A stretch of DNA of 64,000 nt from an uncultured Gammaproteobacteria bacterium (GTDB lineage Bacteria > Pseudomonadota > Gammaproteobacteria > Steroidobacterales > XN24), in NCBI GenBank assembly GCA_937924335.1, contig CALDWW010000064.1, forward strand, positions 29,218 through 93,217, read 5' to 3'. The number at the start of each line of letters is the position of its first letter. Position 1 is the stretch's first letter. Of this stretch, positions 1 to 8,453 are shown piece by piece. The position numbers were made by a program, and so were the translations under genes. The notes below the pieces were generated by a model. The model made no database searches. It was given only the letters and a program-made list of their open reading frames with translations, and was not told the DNA's origin.

Positions 1-621
1 AACGTGGAGTTTCGCCAGCAGGGTCGTCGAATCGCTGATCTGGAAAACAGCTTCACCCTGCCGCACCGAATTTCCCGGCATGGTCAGTTTGGCGGAGATC
101 ACACCATCGATCGGCGAGCGTATCTCTGTGTACTCAAGCTCCAGTTTGGCGAGCTGGTAGTCGGCGTCGAGCGCTTCCAGGTCAAAGCGGAGGTTCTCGA
201 ATGCGCCCTCGCTGACGAGTCCCTTCTCGTGAAGCAGTACGTTACGTCGATATTCTTGCTGCAGCTTTCTGAGATCGGCGCGAGCCTGCTCCATCCTCAG
301 GCTCAGCCGATCACGGTCCAGTCTCGCGAGAACCTGCCCGGCGGTGACCGTTTGCCCTTCCTGAACGAGAACGTCCCGGACCTCACCTGCAACCTTGGCG
401 ACCACGGCGGCTTCCGAGTCCGCTTCCAGAGTCACCGTGCCGGCGTGGAATGCATACGCATCGCCGCGGGTCGCGCGCGCCGTAACGACCGGTACGCTTG
501 CGACCGGCTGTTCGTGGGGCACGGCTCCGGCCTCGCCCACGCCACATGCCTGGACGAGAGGTAGTAGGCTCGCGATCAAGGTCATGATAGAGATTCTGCG
601 GACACTGCTTGCGTCGGACAC
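1..621 (-). CDS. RND efflux periplasmic adaptor (membrane fusion protein), partial
   Basis: The reading frame runs off the left edge, so only the N-terminal part (about 207 residues) is visible. The lipoyl-like half motif (VRDVLVQEGQTVTAGQVLARLD), a coiled-coil hairpin region (QARADLRKLQQEYRRNVLL) and the following YTEIRSPIDGVI segment are those of HlyD/AcrA-family adaptors, which link an inner-membrane pump to an outer-membrane channel. A hydrophobic stretch ending in LVQAC suggests a lipoprotein signal. An ATG exists at 642, but I prefer the GTG at 621 because GGGAGG lies six to seven bases upstream. The pump gene presumably lies further left. It has its own promoter with a half-site cluster (see 655-688). 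Confidence 0.85.
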   Translation of the reverse strand, partial: MSDASSVRRISIMTLIASLLPLVQACGVGEAGAVPHEQPVASVPVVTARATRGDAYAFHAGTVTLEADSEAAVVAKVAGEVRDVLVQEGQTVTAGQVLARLDRDRLSLRMEQARADLRKLQQEYRRNVLLHEKGLVSEGAFENLRFDLEALDADYQLAKLELEYTEIRSPIDGVISAKLTMPGNSVRQGEAVFQISDSTTLLAKLHV

Positions 622-654
622 AGTCTGCCTCCCGGGTTCCATGTGTTATTGCAT

Positions 655-688
655 CACTAGAGTAGTGTTGTAGTGAAGTATAACACTA
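655..688 (-). promoter_or_regulatory. Promoter with TAGTG/CACTA half-site cluster
   Basis: Upstream of the leftward efflux adaptor is a good leftward -10 (TATACT, complement of 677-682). Around it are four copies of one pentamer: CACTA 655-659, TAGTG 663-667, TAGTG 671-675 and CACTA 684-688. The first two form a perfect inverted repeat with a 3-base spacer and would lie just downstream of the predicted start of transcription, a typical repressor position. The same 13-base arrangement recurs at 61204-61216. The regulator is unknown. Confidence 0.5.
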
Positions 689-839
689 AGAAATTCAAAC
701 GCAAGGAACTCCCCGCTACCGGCCTGAGTAGACGGATGCCGGAATACTTTCTTTATTATCAGTAACTAAAGGATGGGCTCAACCCAGAAGGGCAGGCCTG
801 GCGCAGCACAGGGTGGCCACTCGACCACCGTGGTTTTCG

Positions 840-2948
840 TCAATCCGCCTGATTCTGAACGAGCGACGGTACTGTCAGACCGCTCATGTCCGCGACGATA
901 TCAGCGGTTGTCGACAATATGATGTCCGGAACCTCGTCGTTCGGTATGTCTTCGAGAGTTTCTGCGGGTTCCAGACCCAGCGAGGCCCGACGCTCGTTCA
1001 ACCTTGCGAGGCGGCGGCGGGTGTCTTCCTCTCTTTCTTCCTGACGCAGCTCGAGAGACAGGGACACCGAGGAATGCTCCTGATTCGAGCGTTGTTCTTC
1101 GATGTCGCTCACCAGGAACATGTAGTCCGGATCCGTGCCGGCCCTTTCCTGCTGATTCTCCGACAGCAGACTGACTGCCGATTGCAGCGGATCGTCCGCC
1201 TCATATTTCGTGGCCTCAATCTGATCCCAGGGCAGGGCGGACTCACGTGAGCTCTCGCCGATAATTTCGGTGTCAACTGCAGACGGCAACTCGATGTCGG
1301 GCAAGACTCCCCGATGCTGTGTGCTGCCACCTGTTACGCGATAGTACTTGCCGATGGTCAGCGTCAGTTGGCCGAACTTCGGATCCCGGCCCGGGGCGTA
1401 ACGATCCAGAGGATAGAGGTTCTGGACTGTGCCCTTGCCAAACGTCTGCTGTCCGACGACGACGCCACGATTGTAATCCTGGATGGCCGCCGCGAAGATC
1501 TCGGATGCCGAGGCGCTGTATCGATTGACGAGGACCGCCAGAGGCCCATCGTAGACCTTGGCCGGCATTGGGTCATCGAGGACCTCGATTCGACCATTCG
1601 TGTTCCTGAGCTGGACGATCGGGCCACTCTCGACAAACAGGCCGGTCAGGGCGGTAGCTTCCGATAGATGGCCGCCACCGTTATTGCGAAGATCGATGAC
1701 CAGGCCGTCGATGCCTTCTTTCTCCAGTTCACCGATCAGTCGACGCACGTCCCGCGTGGTACTCGTGTAGTCCTCGTCGCCGGCCGCGCGGGCATTGAAA
1801 TCCTGGTAGAAGCTCGGCACCTCGATGACGCCGATTTGCAGGGTCTCCTCACCTTTCTCTACTTCGATCCTCTGACCCTTCGCCGCCTGCGCTTCCAGCT
1901 TTATCTTGTCTCTGGTCAGGTCAAGCATCTGCTCGGGACTTCCCGGAGCGGCGCCGGCAGGGAGGATCTGCAGCCTGACTGTTGTCCCCCCGGGCCCACG
2001 GATGAGGTCAACGACCTCGTCCAGGCGCCAGCCCACGACATCCACCAGTTCGCCGTCCGTTCCCTGGCCAACTGCCGTGATCCTGTCCTGGGGCTTCAGC
2101 GTGCCGTCGATCGCCGCAGGCCCCCCGGGTATGACGTTGAGGATAGAAACATAATCCTCATCGACCTGCAGAGACGCGCCGATGCCATCGTAGGACAGGC
2201 TCATCTGAATCCGGTACTCCTCCGAGTTCCTTGGTGAGAAGTAACTTGAGTGCGGGTCGAGGGTGTGCGAGTAAGCGTTCATGAATGATTCGAAAACGTC
2301 GTCAGCCTTCACCTGATCGAGTCGTTTCAGGACGCGGCTATAACGAGTATTCAGAATCTCTGAGCTCTCCTGCCAGGTCTTTCCGGCCAGCATGAGACTG
2401 AGGGCATCATTCTTGACCCGCTTGCGCCATATCTCGTCGAGTTCGTCCGCAGATTCTGCCCAGGCATGCTCGCGGCGATCGAAGACGTAGGTCTCGTCGA
2501 TAGTGAAGTCCGGCTCCGTCTGCAGCAGTGCAAGCGCATACTCGAGTCGCTCGCGCGATCTCTCGATGTACCTTGCGTAGATGATGAAGATCGCGTCCAA
2601 TTCGCCACGCTTCACTGCATCATCGAGTTCGAACCGGTAGGTTTCGAAGTCGTCGATATCGCCCACGAGGAAATAGTGCCGGTTGGCGTCCATGACTTCG
2701 ATATAGCGATCCAGTACCCGGGAGGATACCGAGTCGTCCACACGGACCTGGCGATAGTGAGATCTCTCGAACAATGTCGTCACGAGCCTGCTTACTTTCG
2801 CATGCCTGTCCGATTGCTCGAAGGCAGATGGTGTGGTCGCCACGCCCAGCGTCGGGGCGAACAGCATCGCTGTCGCGAGACCAGCGATAAGTGAGCGCGT
2901 CGGGGAGAGGGAACGTAAAATATCGATCATTCGTGGGTCATCCGTCAC
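840..2948 (-). CDS. prc: Carboxy-terminal processing (tail-specific) periplasmic protease Prc
   Basis: A 702-residue S41-family protease that in relatives trims or degrades periplasmic proteins at nonpolar C-termini and regulates peptidoglycan hydrolases. Visible in order: signal sequence (about residues 12-36), an N-terminal helical domain, a PDZ domain (about 245-330), and the protease core. The catalytic serine lies in NRYSASASEIF (about S480) and the lysine in TFGKGTVQ (about K505), 25 residues apart as in E. coli Prc. A C-terminal DUF3340-like region follows. Length matches the family. A second Met at 2930 is an alternative start; neither has a strong ribosome site. It is transcribed away from the small membrane protein at 3054. 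Confidence 0.95.
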   Translation of the reverse strand: MTDDPRMIDILRSLSPTRSLIAGLATAMLFAPTLGVATTPSAFEQSDRHAKVSRLVTTLFERSHYRQVRVDDSVSSRVLDRYIEVMDANRHYFLVGDIDDFETYRFELDDAVKRGELDAIFIIYARYIERSRERLEYALALLQTEPDFTIDETYVFDRREHAWAESADELDEIWRKRVKNDALSLMLAGKTWQESSEILNTRYSRVLKRLDQVKADDVFESFMNAYSHTLDPHSSYFSPRNSEEYRIQMSLSYDGIGASLQVDEDYVSILNVIPGGPAAIDGTLKPQDRITAVGQGTDGELVDVVGWRLDEVVDLIRGPGGTTVRLQILPAGAAPGSPEQMLDLTRDKIKLEAQAAKGQRIEVEKGEETLQIGVIEVPSFYQDFNARAAGDEDYTSTTRDVRRLIGELEKEGIDGLVIDLRNNGGGHLSEATALTGLFVESGPIVQLRNTNGRIEVLDDPMPAKVYDGPLAVLVNRYSASASEIFAAAIQDYNRGVVVGQQTFGKGTVQNLYPLDRYAPGRDPKFGQLTLTIGKYYRVTGGSTQHRGVLPDIELPSAVDTEIIGESSRESALPWDQIEATKYEADDPLQSAVSLLSENQQERAGTDPDYMFLVSDIEEQRSNQEHSSVSLSLELRQEEREEDTRRRLARLNERRASLGLEPAETLEDIPNDEVPDIILSTTADIVADMSGLTVPSLVQNQAD

Positions 2949-3053
2949 ATGCGGGCCGGCGTGCGATTGCCGAAAACGCCTAGGCTAGAACGCAAGTCCG
3001 TCAGTATCAAGAGATTGTTTCGCAGATTTCCGCTTACCTGATTCAACATCGAC

Positions 3054-3338
3054 ATGCAGCCACTGGCTATCATCACAGGCATATTGCTTGGAACATCCGG
3101 CGCGATCGCCATCGGGCTCAGCGTCGTCCTGTTGCTGTTCTTCATCCTTGCGGACGAGCATCCCAGGCTGGCGTCCGAGTTCGGAGCCCTTGCAATCAGT
3201 ACCGTCATATTTGTGACTTTGACAGCGATTTGCGCAACCAGTTTCTTTGCCACGATCCGCAAGACGCCGTGGCGTTTGATTGCCCAGGCCGGTATGTGGG
3301 TGGGGCTGACAGTGACTGTCCTGTACTATTTGCCCTAG
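3054..3338 (+). CDS. Small three-helix membrane protein, unknown
   Basis: A 94-residue, strongly hydrophobic protein with three predicted membrane segments (about residues 5-32, 43-66 and 72-92) and a short polar loop (ADEHPRLASEF) after the first. I recognise no domain. It is divergent from prc with about 100 bases between the starts. The pattern of hydrophobic helices is unlikely to arise from a random frame, so I take it as real. The 250 bases after it, up to 3594, contain only weak overlapping frames. Confidence 0.6.
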   Translation: MQPLAIITGILLGTSGAIAIGLSVVLLLFFILADEHPRLASEFGALAISTVIFVTLTAICATSFFATIRKTPWRLIAQAGMWVGLTVTVLYYLP

Positions 3339-3593
3339 ACGCTGCGCGCAATCGGGGCCGCCATGCACTATGCCGTCTTGAAACTACAGTCGCTGCGCAA
3401 CCATTGCCGGCGGGTTCTGCCGGAGAAGTTCATTCGGCCTCGCCGGGCCCATGACGAGGGGCTATATCCGAAGAAAGTCTCCGAGGCCAACATGGAGCTG
3501 GAGCCTGATTCTCCGGCTTCGTCCTGGGTGGCATGGGAGGTCAGTCCCCGACAGCGAGGCGGCCACGGACGCCAAAGGCCGGTCAAGCGCGGA

Positions 3594-4178
3594 TCAGCGG
3601 AATAGCGAGAACGGGCTGCTTCCGGCCGAGGCTGATTTCCTCGAGCGGGATCGTCCTCTTCGGCGCTCACGCATCCAGGAGACCAGCTCCTTGCGGCGCT
3701 CCTCCAGCCACAGCTGACGGGTGTCTTCGCTGGTGAACCGGCTCCTGTCGCCGCGTTTTTCCTCAACTTCTCTCATCCGACAGAAGCGGGTATATGCCTG
3801 AATCTCGAAGCGAAATTCCCGGCAGACCAGTTCAACCATGATGGCATCGTCCAGGAAGCCCAGACCGGGCACGTGATCCGGTATGAGGTCCTCGGGCTCG
3901 CTGAAGTAGGCCAGCGCGTTGAGAACGCGGCCCGTCTCTTCCTTGGGTAGCCGCCACTCGGAGTCCTCGACCATGTCGATAAGGACCTTGATCTTCTCCA
4001 GTCTACCTCTGACGAAATCCGGGAGCTCGATGCCCTTCACAGCCTCCATGAGACCCCGCGCAGCCTCCAGTACGGCATCAGGTGTGAGCTCGACTGAGGC
4101 TTCCCGCGCTTCGCGCATGATGGTGCGGAAGTGATCAAGGTCGGACTTGCCGAGCTCGAATGTGACTCTGAGGCTCAT
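3594..4178 (-). CDS. DUF1232 (YkvA-type) protein, paralogue 1
   Basis: A 194-residue protein whose centre (LNALAYFSEPEDLIPDHVPG, then LGFLDDAIMVELVCR) is the conserved core of DUF1232/YkvA proteins, a family of unknown function with a short buried C-terminal segment. The C-terminus is a basic tail rich in Arg and Ser. I start at the Met at 4178 because GGGGAG lies eight bases upstream; the frame itself extends to 4208. A clear paralogue with the same core lies at 20903-21451 on the other strand. It is divergent from the FlgO/TPR sensor at 4387. Confidence 0.8.
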   Translation of the reverse strand: MSLRVTFELGKSDLDHFRTIMREAREASVELTPDAVLEAARGLMEAVKGIELPDFVRGRLEKIKVLIDMVEDSEWRLPKEETGRVLNALAYFSEPEDLIPDHVPGLGFLDDAIMVELVCREFRFEIQAYTRFCRMREVEEKRGDRSRFTSEDTRQLWLEERRKELVSWMRERRRGRSRSRKSASAGSSPFSLFR

Positions 4179-4386
4179 GGAGTGGTCTCCCCGGGTAATG
4201 TGGAGCAAGCGTAATCGGGACCCGGGATATCGTCAAATTGATCTGCAGCGGGCACGAGAGCGGGTTTTCGAACGACGGGGCGAAACGCTGCCGAGATAGT
4301 TGGAACCACCGCCCGGTCCTGACATCTATAAAATTGATACGTAAGCGCATTGCTGCAGGGAAGACTGGGACCAGGGCCGGGAAGAG

Positions 4387-6600
4387 ATGTCGCAAGGCAA
4401 CCCCGTAATTTCACGCACGTTGGCAGACCTCCGTCGCCGCAAGGTTGTCCGTGTGGCGGCAACCTATGGCGTCGTGGCCTGGTTGGCGGTAGAGGTCAGC
4501 TCGGTCGTCATCCCCGCATTGCACCTGCCGGAGTGGGTCATATCAGCCGTTGTCATCACTGCGATGGCGGGTTTCCCGATCACGCTGCTGCTGGCCTGGG
4601 TATTCGATCTGACGCCGCAGGGGGTCATCCGGACCCGGCCGGCCGCGGAGGGTGCGGACGAGGTCCATCGAGTCGCGAGGCGTGGCATCGACTTTGTCGT
4701 CATCGCCGTACTTCTCGCCATCATCGGATATCTCGTAGCTCAGCAGGGATATCTTGGGCCTGTTGGGCAGGCAGACCGTTCCATCGCTGTACTTCCTTTC
4801 ATTGATCTCAGCGAGACTGGGGACAATGAATATTTTAGTGACGGTATCTCTGAAGAGTTGTTGAATTCACTCGTGGGCGTCGATGGCCTGAGAGTGGCCG
4901 CGCGCACCTCATCTTTCGCATTCAAGGGCCGTAATGAAGACGTCCGGGTCATCGGACAGAAACTAAATGTCAGGACAGTCCTCGAGGGCAGCGTCCGCCG
5001 TTCCGGAGATCAGGTCCGCATCACGGCGCAGCTGATCAACGTCGAAGACGGGTTCCATCTCTGGTCGGAGACCTACAATCGGCAACTGGATGACATATTT
5101 GCCATTCAGGACGAGATCTCCCGATCGATCGTAGATGCGTTGAAACTCGAATTGATCGGCGCTGAGGCTCTCCTTCCCGGCGCCGGCCCGACGGCCGACA
5201 TCATGGCCTATGATCTCTATCTTCTCGGTCGCCACCATTGGCACGAGCGGACAGGAGACTCTCTCAGGCGCGCGCTGGAGTTGTTCCAGCAGGCGGTCGA
5301 AGCGGACCCGGATTTTGCTCTGGCCTATACCGGCATTGCGGATACATATCTGTTGCTGGACGGTTACGGAGACCTGACCCGGCAGGACGCCATCGCCCGG
5401 GCTGAGCCATCCGTGGCGCGGGCGTTGGCATTGGACGATTCGTTGGCGGAAGCCTACGCCTCGCTGGGTCTGTTGCGTCTGAATCAGCATGACCTGACCT
5501 CGGCGGAGCTTGCACTGCGAAGTGCGGTCAATCTCAATCCCAACTATTCCATGGCCCATATGTGGCTGGGCCTCGTGCTGGACAAGACGGAGGGTCCGGC
5601 AGCTGCACGCGAGGCGTACTTGCAAGCGAGTCAGCTGGATCCGCTGCACCCGGTCATCAATCGGAACCTGGCCATATCCAGTGGCTCCACCGGGCGGTTG
5701 CGAGACGCACAGCAGGTTCTTGGCGAGATGATCGAGTCCGACTCATCGGATCCGCTCAACTACTTCATCCTGTCGGAGGTCCTGAGAGACTACGGCCGGC
5801 TGGACGAGTCCGCTCGCTGGGCCTGGCGGGGTTCCGATCCCGATCCGGAAGGACTGAATGCCATGAGCCTGGCGCAGACCATGACGGCGCTGGGTGAGTT
5901 TGAGCGCGCGGATCGGTTCCTGACTACCGCAGAGCAACGCATGCCCCGGATTAAGGGGACGCTGGGTGCCCGGTTCTCGCTGACTCTGGCAAAGGGTGAC
6001 CTCGAGGCCATGGGTCGCCTTGCTGAGAGCGTCTCCGAAGACGCGCCTGTTGTGGGCGAGAGTGACGAGAAGTCCGCCATGGATGTCTGGCGGGGGCTGG
6101 CCGCGATCGTGAGTGGGGCGCCGGACCGCGGGGCGATACAGTTGCGCGCCGGTCTGGAGAACTCCGCGTCCGGGTTTCTCCTGCCAGCCGATCGTCTCGG
6201 GTTGATGGCGGCGCTGGCCTATGGCGAACGACTGGCCGGCCAGGCGGCAACTGCCGACGGGACCATCGCGACGACATTGCGACTCGCCGAGCGGTCAAAG
6301 AGAGAAGGGCGGGCGCGGCCGCAGATTGATGCATGGGAGGCTGTGCTGCTGAGCATGCAGGGTGACCAGGACGGGGCGCGGGCCGCATTCATGCGGGCCG
6401 TAGAGGGCGGGTGGCGAGATTATTTCGTCGTGCGGAACTTCCCGCCCGCACAAGAGTTGTTCTCTGACCCGGAGATTGATTTGCTCATTGACCGGGTTAG
6501 AGTAGATATCGGCGTCATGGCGGACTCAGTGCGGGGTCTTGAGGATCGCCCGCACCCGGCCGCGCAGTCGAAGATTGCGCAACTGAACAGACAAACATAA
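4387..6600 (+). CDS. Membrane-anchored FlgO/TolB-like domain protein with TPR repeats, paralogue 1
   Basis: A 737-residue signalling-type protein. Order: two N-terminal membrane helices (about residues 22-78) with the conserved ending WVFDLTPQGV, a third helix (about 101-121), a periplasmic FlgO-like domain (SIAVLPFIDLSETGDNEYFSDG to about residue 250, with VLEGSVRRSGDQVRITAQLI), then TPR repeats to near residue 560. In relatives this FlgO-like module is often joined to adenylate-cyclase or DNA-binding domains; none is present here. GGGAAGAG precedes the ATG. A smaller relative follows 23 bases downstream and is probably co-transcribed. The gene at 16249-18459 is a full-length paralogue. Ligand and output are unknown. 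Confidence 0.85.
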   Translation: MSQGNPVISRTLADLRRRKVVRVAATYGVVAWLAVEVSSVVIPALHLPEWVISAVVITAMAGFPITLLLAWVFDLTPQGVIRTRPAAEGADEVHRVARRGIDFVVIAVLLAIIGYLVAQQGYLGPVGQADRSIAVLPFIDLSETGDNEYFSDGISEELLNSLVGVDGLRVAARTSSFAFKGRNEDVRVIGQKLNVRTVLEGSVRRSGDQVRITAQLINVEDGFHLWSETYNRQLDDIFAIQDEISRSIVDALKLELIGAEALLPGAGPTADIMAYDLYLLGRHHWHERTGDSLRRALELFQQAVEADPDFALAYTGIADTYLLLDGYGDLTRQDAIARAEPSVARALALDDSLAEAYASLGLLRLNQHDLTSAELALRSAVNLNPNYSMAHMWLGLVLDKTEGPAAAREAYLQASQLDPLHPVINRNLAISSGSTGRLRDAQQVLGEMIESDSSDPLNYFILSEVLRDYGRLDESARWAWRGSDPDPEGLNAMSLAQTMTALGEFERADRFLTTAEQRMPRIKGTLGARFSLTLAKGDLEAMGRLAESVSEDAPVVGESDEKSAMDVWRGLAAIVSGAPDRGAIQLRAGLENSASGFLLPADRLGLMAALAYGERLAGQAATADGTIATTLRLAERSKREGRARPQIDAWEAVLLSMQGDQDGARAAFMRAVEGGWRDYFVVRNFPPAQELFSDPEIDLLIDRVRVDIGVMADSVRGLEDRPHPAAQSKIAQLNRQT

Positions 6601-6623
6601 GTAGTGCCGTTGCTCAGGCACGT

Positions 6624-7376
6624 TTGCAGGGAGCCATTCGTTTGGGAGAGGAAATCCGTCCGGAGCCGCTGATCGCGGCCGGCCACCGATCGGCAGGGGA
6701 CGGCCGATCATTTGCGGCCGGGAGTCGTCACGACGTCCGATGGGGCCTGGTGGCCCGATCGCTATTCATCTATCTGCTTGTGGTCTGGTTACTGGTACGG
6801 GATCTCGGCGACCGGCCAGGACTCGCTGCGCTGGCGGTGTTGGCAGGCTTTCCCATGGCGGCTCTGATCGCGCGGCGACTGGGTCGCGGAGAGACGCCGC
6901 GATTCGTGGGGGCGTGGGGAGTCATCGGGCTGGCAGTGGGAGGAGCGCTGCTTGCCCCGGTACTCTGCCTTGAGTACTCACGCGGGCCCGAGATCCCGTT
7001 GACCGAAATCCGTATCGCTACGGAAACAGGGCCTCATGCTGCTCTGGAAAATGCGGATCTGTCCGGGGTCGCCGACGACGGGTTGCGACTTCGCATCCGT
7101 GGCCTGTCCGTAGTCGAGGCCGCTTCCCCGCCCAACGACAGCACATCAGCCGACGTGGAAATCATCCTTGTCACCGCACTGGAGGAGTGGAGGGCCGAGG
7201 ATGCCCTGTTGATCACCGTGCGGCTCGTGGATACGGCCGACGGCGGGGTTATCTGGAGTCGCCGCTACCGCGGAGATCCTGCCGATCTCAAGTCTGTGCG
7301 TCGACTGGTGATCAAGGCACTGACCGAAGCCATGAGTCTTACGCGCGAGGGCGTCGCCAGGGGCCAACTGGTCTGA
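6624..7376 (+). CDS. Membrane protein with a shortened FlgO-like domain
   Basis: A 250-residue protein (TTG start; GTG at 6750 is an alternative that keeps all membrane segments). It has about three hydrophobic segments followed by a C-terminal region (LLITVRLVDTADGGVIWSRR, then the LKSVRRLVIKALTEAMSL helix). This resembles the second half of the FlgO-like domain of the upstream protein (ITAQLINVEDGFHLWSETY and following helix), but the conserved SIAVLPF start and all TPR repeats are missing. It follows the upstream gene by 23 bases. I read it as a reduced relative acting with its neighbour; this is inference. Confidence 0.6.
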   Translation: MQGAIRLGEEIRPEPLIAAGHRSAGDGRSFAAGSRHDVRWGLVARSLFIYLLVVWLLVRDLGDRPGLAALAVLAGFPMAALIARRLGRGETPRFVGAWGVIGLAVGGALLAPVLCLEYSRGPEIPLTEIRIATETGPHAALENADLSGVADDGLRLRIRGLSVVEAASPPNDSTSADVEIILVTALEEWRAEDALLITVRLVDTADGGVIWSRRYRGDPADLKSVRRLVIKALTEAMSLTREGVARGQLV

Positions 7377-7686
7377 GGCCCGGCGGCTCAGCATTGTAGG
7401 TTGCTGCCAATCAGCAGTACCCTATATATTCGTTGATTCTTATGTTGCGATGCGGTAGGCTGGGTTCGTGGCTATTACAGATGCCACCAGAGTAATCAAT
7501 GAACCAGGCGAAAGCCCTCAGTAACAGACTGCGCATCACCCGCCGCTTGATCCAGCTTGCGGATCAGGACCCGGTGTCTGCCATGGGTCGCCCGCGACCC
7601 GAAGGCCGGTCCCGACCGACACGGGACTGCACCGAGAGGACGCGCAGGTCCTGATCCCCCTGCGTCGCAGGGAGACATCTGACTTC
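7377..7686. other. Intergenic region with one doubtful small frame
   Basis: This 310-base gap between convergent genes holds a weak hairpin (TGCTG-N5-CAGCA near 7411) that may help end the upstream transcript. It also holds a 51-codon frame (7499-7654, starting MNQAKALSNRLRITRRLIQL) with no clear ribosome site and an Arg/Pro-rich second half typical of chance frames. I see no RNA gene or repeat in it. Confidence 0.3.
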
Positions 7687-7998
7687 TCAGTCGGTGACGT
7701 CGATGTGTACGTCGTCCCAGGATTTCTTCTTCTTGCTCGGCTGCTCCTGACCCGAGTTATAGGGATTGCAGGCATCCGCTGTCTTGATTGGCGATGCCTT
7801 TGGCGAGGCGGCGGGCACTCGCTTCGCTGACTTGCCGATCGTGTCATAGGGATTCGATCCCTCGGGCGGCACCCGTTTGCGCACCCGCTCTGACGGCATT
7901 CTGCCCGAAGCCTCGGCCAGGCCGCGCCGGATGACCCCGTCGACGACGTGATCTGAAGATGGACTAGCGCCCGTTTTCTTGCTCTTGCGACCAAACAT
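7687..7998 (-). CDS. Small basic hypothetical protein with repeated NPY motif
   Basis: A 103-residue, Lys/Arg/Ser-rich, apparently disordered protein without membrane segment or signal peptide. I recognise no family. It carries two short similar motifs, SNPYDTIGKSAKR and CNPYNSG, separated by a Pro/Ala/Lys linker, and an acidic end (DDVHIDVTD). The start has a convincing GGGGGGAG about nine bases upstream, the main argument that it is real. It stands alone between the FlgO-like gene and the TetR operon. Confidence 0.5.
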   Translation of the reverse strand: MFGRKSKKTGASPSSDHVVDGVIRRGLAEASGRMPSERVRKRVPPEGSNPYDTIGKSAKRVPAASPKASPIKTADACNPYNSGQEQPSKKKKSWDDVHIDVTD

Positions 7999-8099
7999 TC
8001 TGGATTCTCCCCCCGGAGAAATGCGGGTCCGCGAAAGTCACGTTCCCAAGCCAAAGTATATGATCGGAGTTGCGACGGATGCGTGAACCCCGTCACATT

Positions 8100-8441
8100 T
8101 CAGTCGGTCGGCTGGTCATCCCCGACGTGCCGCCGCCGAAGCGGGATTACGGAAAGCCTGAGCAGCTGCACTGCCAGCCATGGGCTCAGGACGAGTATCC
8201 AGGCCGCCGGGAAACCCGCCGCCAGGTCAGAGAAGATATCTCCATAGAGGCGTCCGATCCCGTATCCCTGTTCCGAGTAGGTGCCGAGCAGCGACTGGCC
8301 GACCATATAGATGGCGATGGGCAACAGTATCGCCCCGATCGGAACGAAGACTCCGGCGATGATCAATTCCCGCCGCAACCACACCGGTGTCCGGCTGGGC
8401 TCCGGATCGCCTTCGGCAGTGTGGTCGTTACGGCTGGTCAT
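8100..8441 (-). CDS. Two-helix membrane protein, unknown
   Basis: A 113-residue protein with two predicted membrane helices (about residues 26-48 and 72-95) and charged ends. I recognise no family. It begins 12 bases after the stop of the TetR gene and is very likely the second gene of that transcript, so it may be induced with the efflux pump. No strong ribosome site is visible, which agrees with translational coupling. Confidence 0.6.
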   Translation of the reverse strand: MTSRNDHTAEGDPEPSRTPVWLRRELIIAGVFVPIGAILLPIAIYMVGQSLLGTYSEQGYGIGRLYGDIFSDLAAGFPAAWILVLSPWLAVQLLRLSVIPLRRRHVGDDQPTD

Positions 8442-8453
8442 GAGTGCTGGCTG

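Noticed and set aside
4..564. 186-codon frame on the plus strand at the left edge
   Set aside because: It is the antisense of the efflux adaptor on the minus strand, whose translation shows clear HlyD-family motifs.
3363..3605. 80-codon plus-strand frame between the small membrane protein and the DUF1232 gene
   Set aside because: No ribosome site, overlaps the end of the DUF1232 gene and lacks recognisable features; possible but not supported.
7499..7654. 51-codon frame in the gap after the FlgO-like gene
   Set aside because: Helical first half but Arg/Pro-rich second half, no ribosome site; not enough to call a gene.
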